Source: Thiodiazotropha sp040791665
GTDB taxonomy: Bacteria; Pseudomonadota; Gammaproteobacteria; Chromatiales; Chromatiaceae
Direction of reading: 5' to 3'
NCBI GenBank assembly: GCA_040791665.1
Contig: JBFNNX010000026.1
Span: forward strand, 1-64,000
DNA length: 64,000 nucleotides
Shown one piece after another: positions 62,430-64,000 of the stretch (its first letter is position 1; every line of letters starts with the position of its first letter). Position numbers and translations under genes: made by a program. The notes under the pieces are model-generated. The model was not told where the DNA came from. It was given only the letters and a program-made list of their open reading frames with translations, and did no database searches.

Positions 62430-63135
62430 ACGAATTGTTGTTGCTCGACCGGTATGCATGTTCTCGACGACAATGGTTGGGATGGTGAAATTGCCGGGAT
62501 GCCGAAGTGATGGTTTCACCCTGTTGGAGGTTATGGTTGCAATGTTGTTGTTAGCGGTCATCATGACAACTTCGGTGACGATGCTGTTCGTCAACCTCAA
62601 AGGTTGGGAAGGTTTGACGGAGCACAGTGATGCCAGCCTGCAGGAACACCTGGTACAGAAAAGAGTGACTTCCATGATTCGGCATCTAGTACCCCTGGTC
62701 TGGCGAGATCAGGAGCAGCGTGTGTTGGCCTTGAGCGGGGACACACAACAACTACAATTCCTATCGAAGGCCCCGCGGCAGCATAGAGCCGGAGGCCTGT
62801 TCGAGTATCTATTGGTAGCGGAGAACACCCACGATCAGGGGATCAGCCTGGTTCTCTATTTTACTCCCCTGGATCCGAACGTCTCGGAACTGACACTTCC
62901 TGATGGCGGGACTCGCCGGGTGCTGATTAGAGGATTGGAAGCTGTAGATTTTTCATATTTCGGCAGCAAACAGGATCGGGAAACCGCCGGATGGCACAAG
63001 AGTTGGGAAGCGGAATCGGCACGCTATCCCGACCTGGTCCGCTTGAGCTTGCGTTATGCCGGTGATGAGGATGGCATTCAGGAGCGTTATTTCTGCATTC
63101 GCCAAAACTACCCCACGATTGTGCAGCGACAGTGA
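62416..63135 (+). CDS. gspJ: Minor pseudopilin GspJ
   Basis: 239 aa from the ATG at 62416, with a longer than usual leader of about 32 residues before the prepilin motif DGFTLLEVMVAMLLLAVIM and a GspJ body (LVPLVWRDQEQRVLALSG). An internal ATG near 62482 would give a normal short leader and may be the true start. Its TGA overlaps the gspK ATG. Confidence 0.9.
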   Translation: MANPKRIVVARPVCMFSTTMVGMVKLPGCRSDGFTLLEVMVAMLLLAVIMTTSVTMLFVNLKGWEGLTEHSDASLQEHLVQKRVTSMIRHLVPLVWRDQEQRVLALSGDTQQLQFLSKAPRQHRAGGLFEYLLVAENTHDQGISLVLYFTPLDPNVSELTLPDGGTRRVLIRGLEAVDFSYFGSKQDRETAGWHKSWEAESARYPDLVRLSLRYAGDEDGIQERYFCIRQNYPTIVQRQ

Positions 63136-64000
63136 TGATGGCAAAGGTTCCACATCTCCGTCAGGATGGCTTCGCACTCGTACTGGTGCTTTGGCTTGTC
63201 GCCTTGTTGACCATCGTTGCCGCCAGCTTTACCACCCATTCGAAAGTCGAGACCAGGCTCACAGGCAATGCGGTCGATGCGCTTCATTCGCGGTTGTTGG
63301 CGGAGAGTGGCGTCAACCGGGCAATTCTTGAGTTGGTGGTCAGCGATCCGGCGCAACGCTGGAACACTAACGGCCAGATCTACCAGCTTGGAACCGACCA
63401 GAACAGGGTCAATATATCCATCCGTAACTCATCCGGCCTGCTCGACTTGAACAAGGCGGCAAGGGATCAATTGGTCAATCTGTTTGCATTGATAACTAAA
63501 GATATTCAAGATCGTGAGGTACTTGCCGATCGACTTACAGACTGGCGTGACAGCGACGATTTACGTCACCTCAACGGGGCAGAGGATGCGGATTATCGTA
63601 GTGCCGGCAATCCGTATACTACAGCGGGGCGTGATCTGGTGAGTATCGACGAACTTGCTTATGTATTGGGATTTGATGCAGCCAAGGTTGAGCGATTGCG
63701 CCCCTACGTCACACTCTATTCCAATACACAAAATGTGGATTACCGCTATGCCCCGGAAAGGTTGGTATCCCTGCTGAAAGGCGAGCAGGTGACCGGTGAA
63801 GTTCTCGCTGACGTGCTTGATTACGTTGACAGTGACCTGGTGGATCTTGGGATGGAGGACACGGGTGGTCAAGCGGCCGCATCTGTCTATCGCCTATGGG
63901 TTGAAGCGACTTCGGCACAGGGCGCGAGAACACGATTGTCGCTTGATGTCGACCTGAGAAGTCAGGACGACACACCATATTCCATTCGTTCCTGGCATGA
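63135..64000 (+). CDS. gspK: Minor pseudopilin GspK (partial, runs off the window)
   Basis: The frame is open from the ATG at 63135 (second ATG at 63138) to the right edge, 288 codons. It has a prepilin motif DGFALVLVLWLVALLTIV, LLAESGVNRAILEL, and the GspK helical domain with SGLLDLNKAARDQLVNLF, LTDWRDSDDLRHLNGAED and YVDSDL. GspK caps the pseudopilus. It follows gspJ with stop/start overlap. The last 30 or so residues are expected beyond the window. Confidence 0.93.
   Translation, partial: MMAKVPHLRQDGFALVLVLWLVALLTIVAASFTTHSKVETRLTGNAVDALHSRLLAESGVNRAILELVVSDPAQRWNTNGQIYQLGTDQNRVNISIRNSSGLLDLNKAARDQLVNLFALITKDIQDREVLADRLTDWRDSDDLRHLNGAEDADYRSAGNPYTTAGRDLVSIDELAYVLGFDAAKVERLRPYVTLYSNTQNVDYRYAPERLVSLLKGEQVTGEVLADVLDYVDSDLVDLGMEDTGGQAAASVYRLWVEATSAQGARTRLSLDVDLRSQDDTPYSIRSWH

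Noticed and set aside
1..64000. tRNA, rRNA genes and CRISPR arrays
   Set aside because: I saw no cloverleaf-type sequences with CCA-adjacent T-arms, no rRNA stretches and no regularly spaced direct repeats; the Calx-beta repeats are protein-coding.

Overview
The window reads as chromosomal DNA of a free-living or host-associated gammaproteobacterium. Support comes from the gene order lolC-lolD / DUF2062 / comEC / exbB-exbD-lpxK-Trm112-kdsB, which is the Pseudomonas-type order, from the complete ccmABCDEFGHI operon for c-type cytochromes, and from a gsp type II secretion operon with overlapping genes. The genus cannot be named from the sequence. Complete cytochrome c maturation, copper-handling genes and many secreted proteins suggest a respiratory, possibly chemolithotrophic, environmental bacterium (inference).

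Layout. 0-2.3 kb: the end of a CusA-type RND copper/silver pump, a CusF-like copper chaperone and a divergent MFS transporter. 2.3-2.55 kb: a MITE-like element built of nested inverted repeats, with solitary ends at 9.56 kb and 58.45 kb. 2.9-7.6 kb: a decayed sensor kinase, then an intact RpfC-like hybrid kinase divergent from an RpfF-like DSF synthase, which together form a diffusible-signal-factor quorum-sensing pair. 8-12 kb: cyclopropane fatty acid synthase and an EF-G-like GTPase. 12.2-19.2 kb: ccmABCDEFGHI on the minus strand, including a 55-aa ccmD. 19.9-21.9 kb: a Rieske ferredoxin, a TrpD2-like protein and a small exported protein. 22-30.3 kb: the envelope block (Lol, ComEC, ExbBD, LpxK, KdsB).

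30.6-55.7 kb is the most unusual part. It opens with a convergent NarL-type kinase/regulator pair and a structured intergenic region with an apparent small RNA and terminators. A run of exported proteins follows: a 1,997-aa beta-helix protein, three consecutive cupredoxin-type multicopper-oxidase-like proteins, a one-TM protein, and a seven-repeat Calx-beta protein with a GlyGly-CTERM tail. Then come a SCO1-type copper chaperone, a cytochrome c/periplasmic-binding fusion, a membrane sensor kinase with a degenerate ATPase domain, and a convergent secreted subtilase with Calx-beta repeats. The copper ligands of a normal multicopper oxidase appear to be divided between the first two cupredoxin proteins, and the third has lost them. 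I infer an undescribed, secreted, copper-dependent oxidase system with its own copper delivery, electron acceptor and sensor.

56-64 kb: gspD-E-F-H-I-J-K (K runs off the window, and gspG is missing from its usual place). This is the type II secretion machinery that could export the proteins just upstream; the GlyGly-CTERM tail on one of them fits a type II/rhombosortase route.
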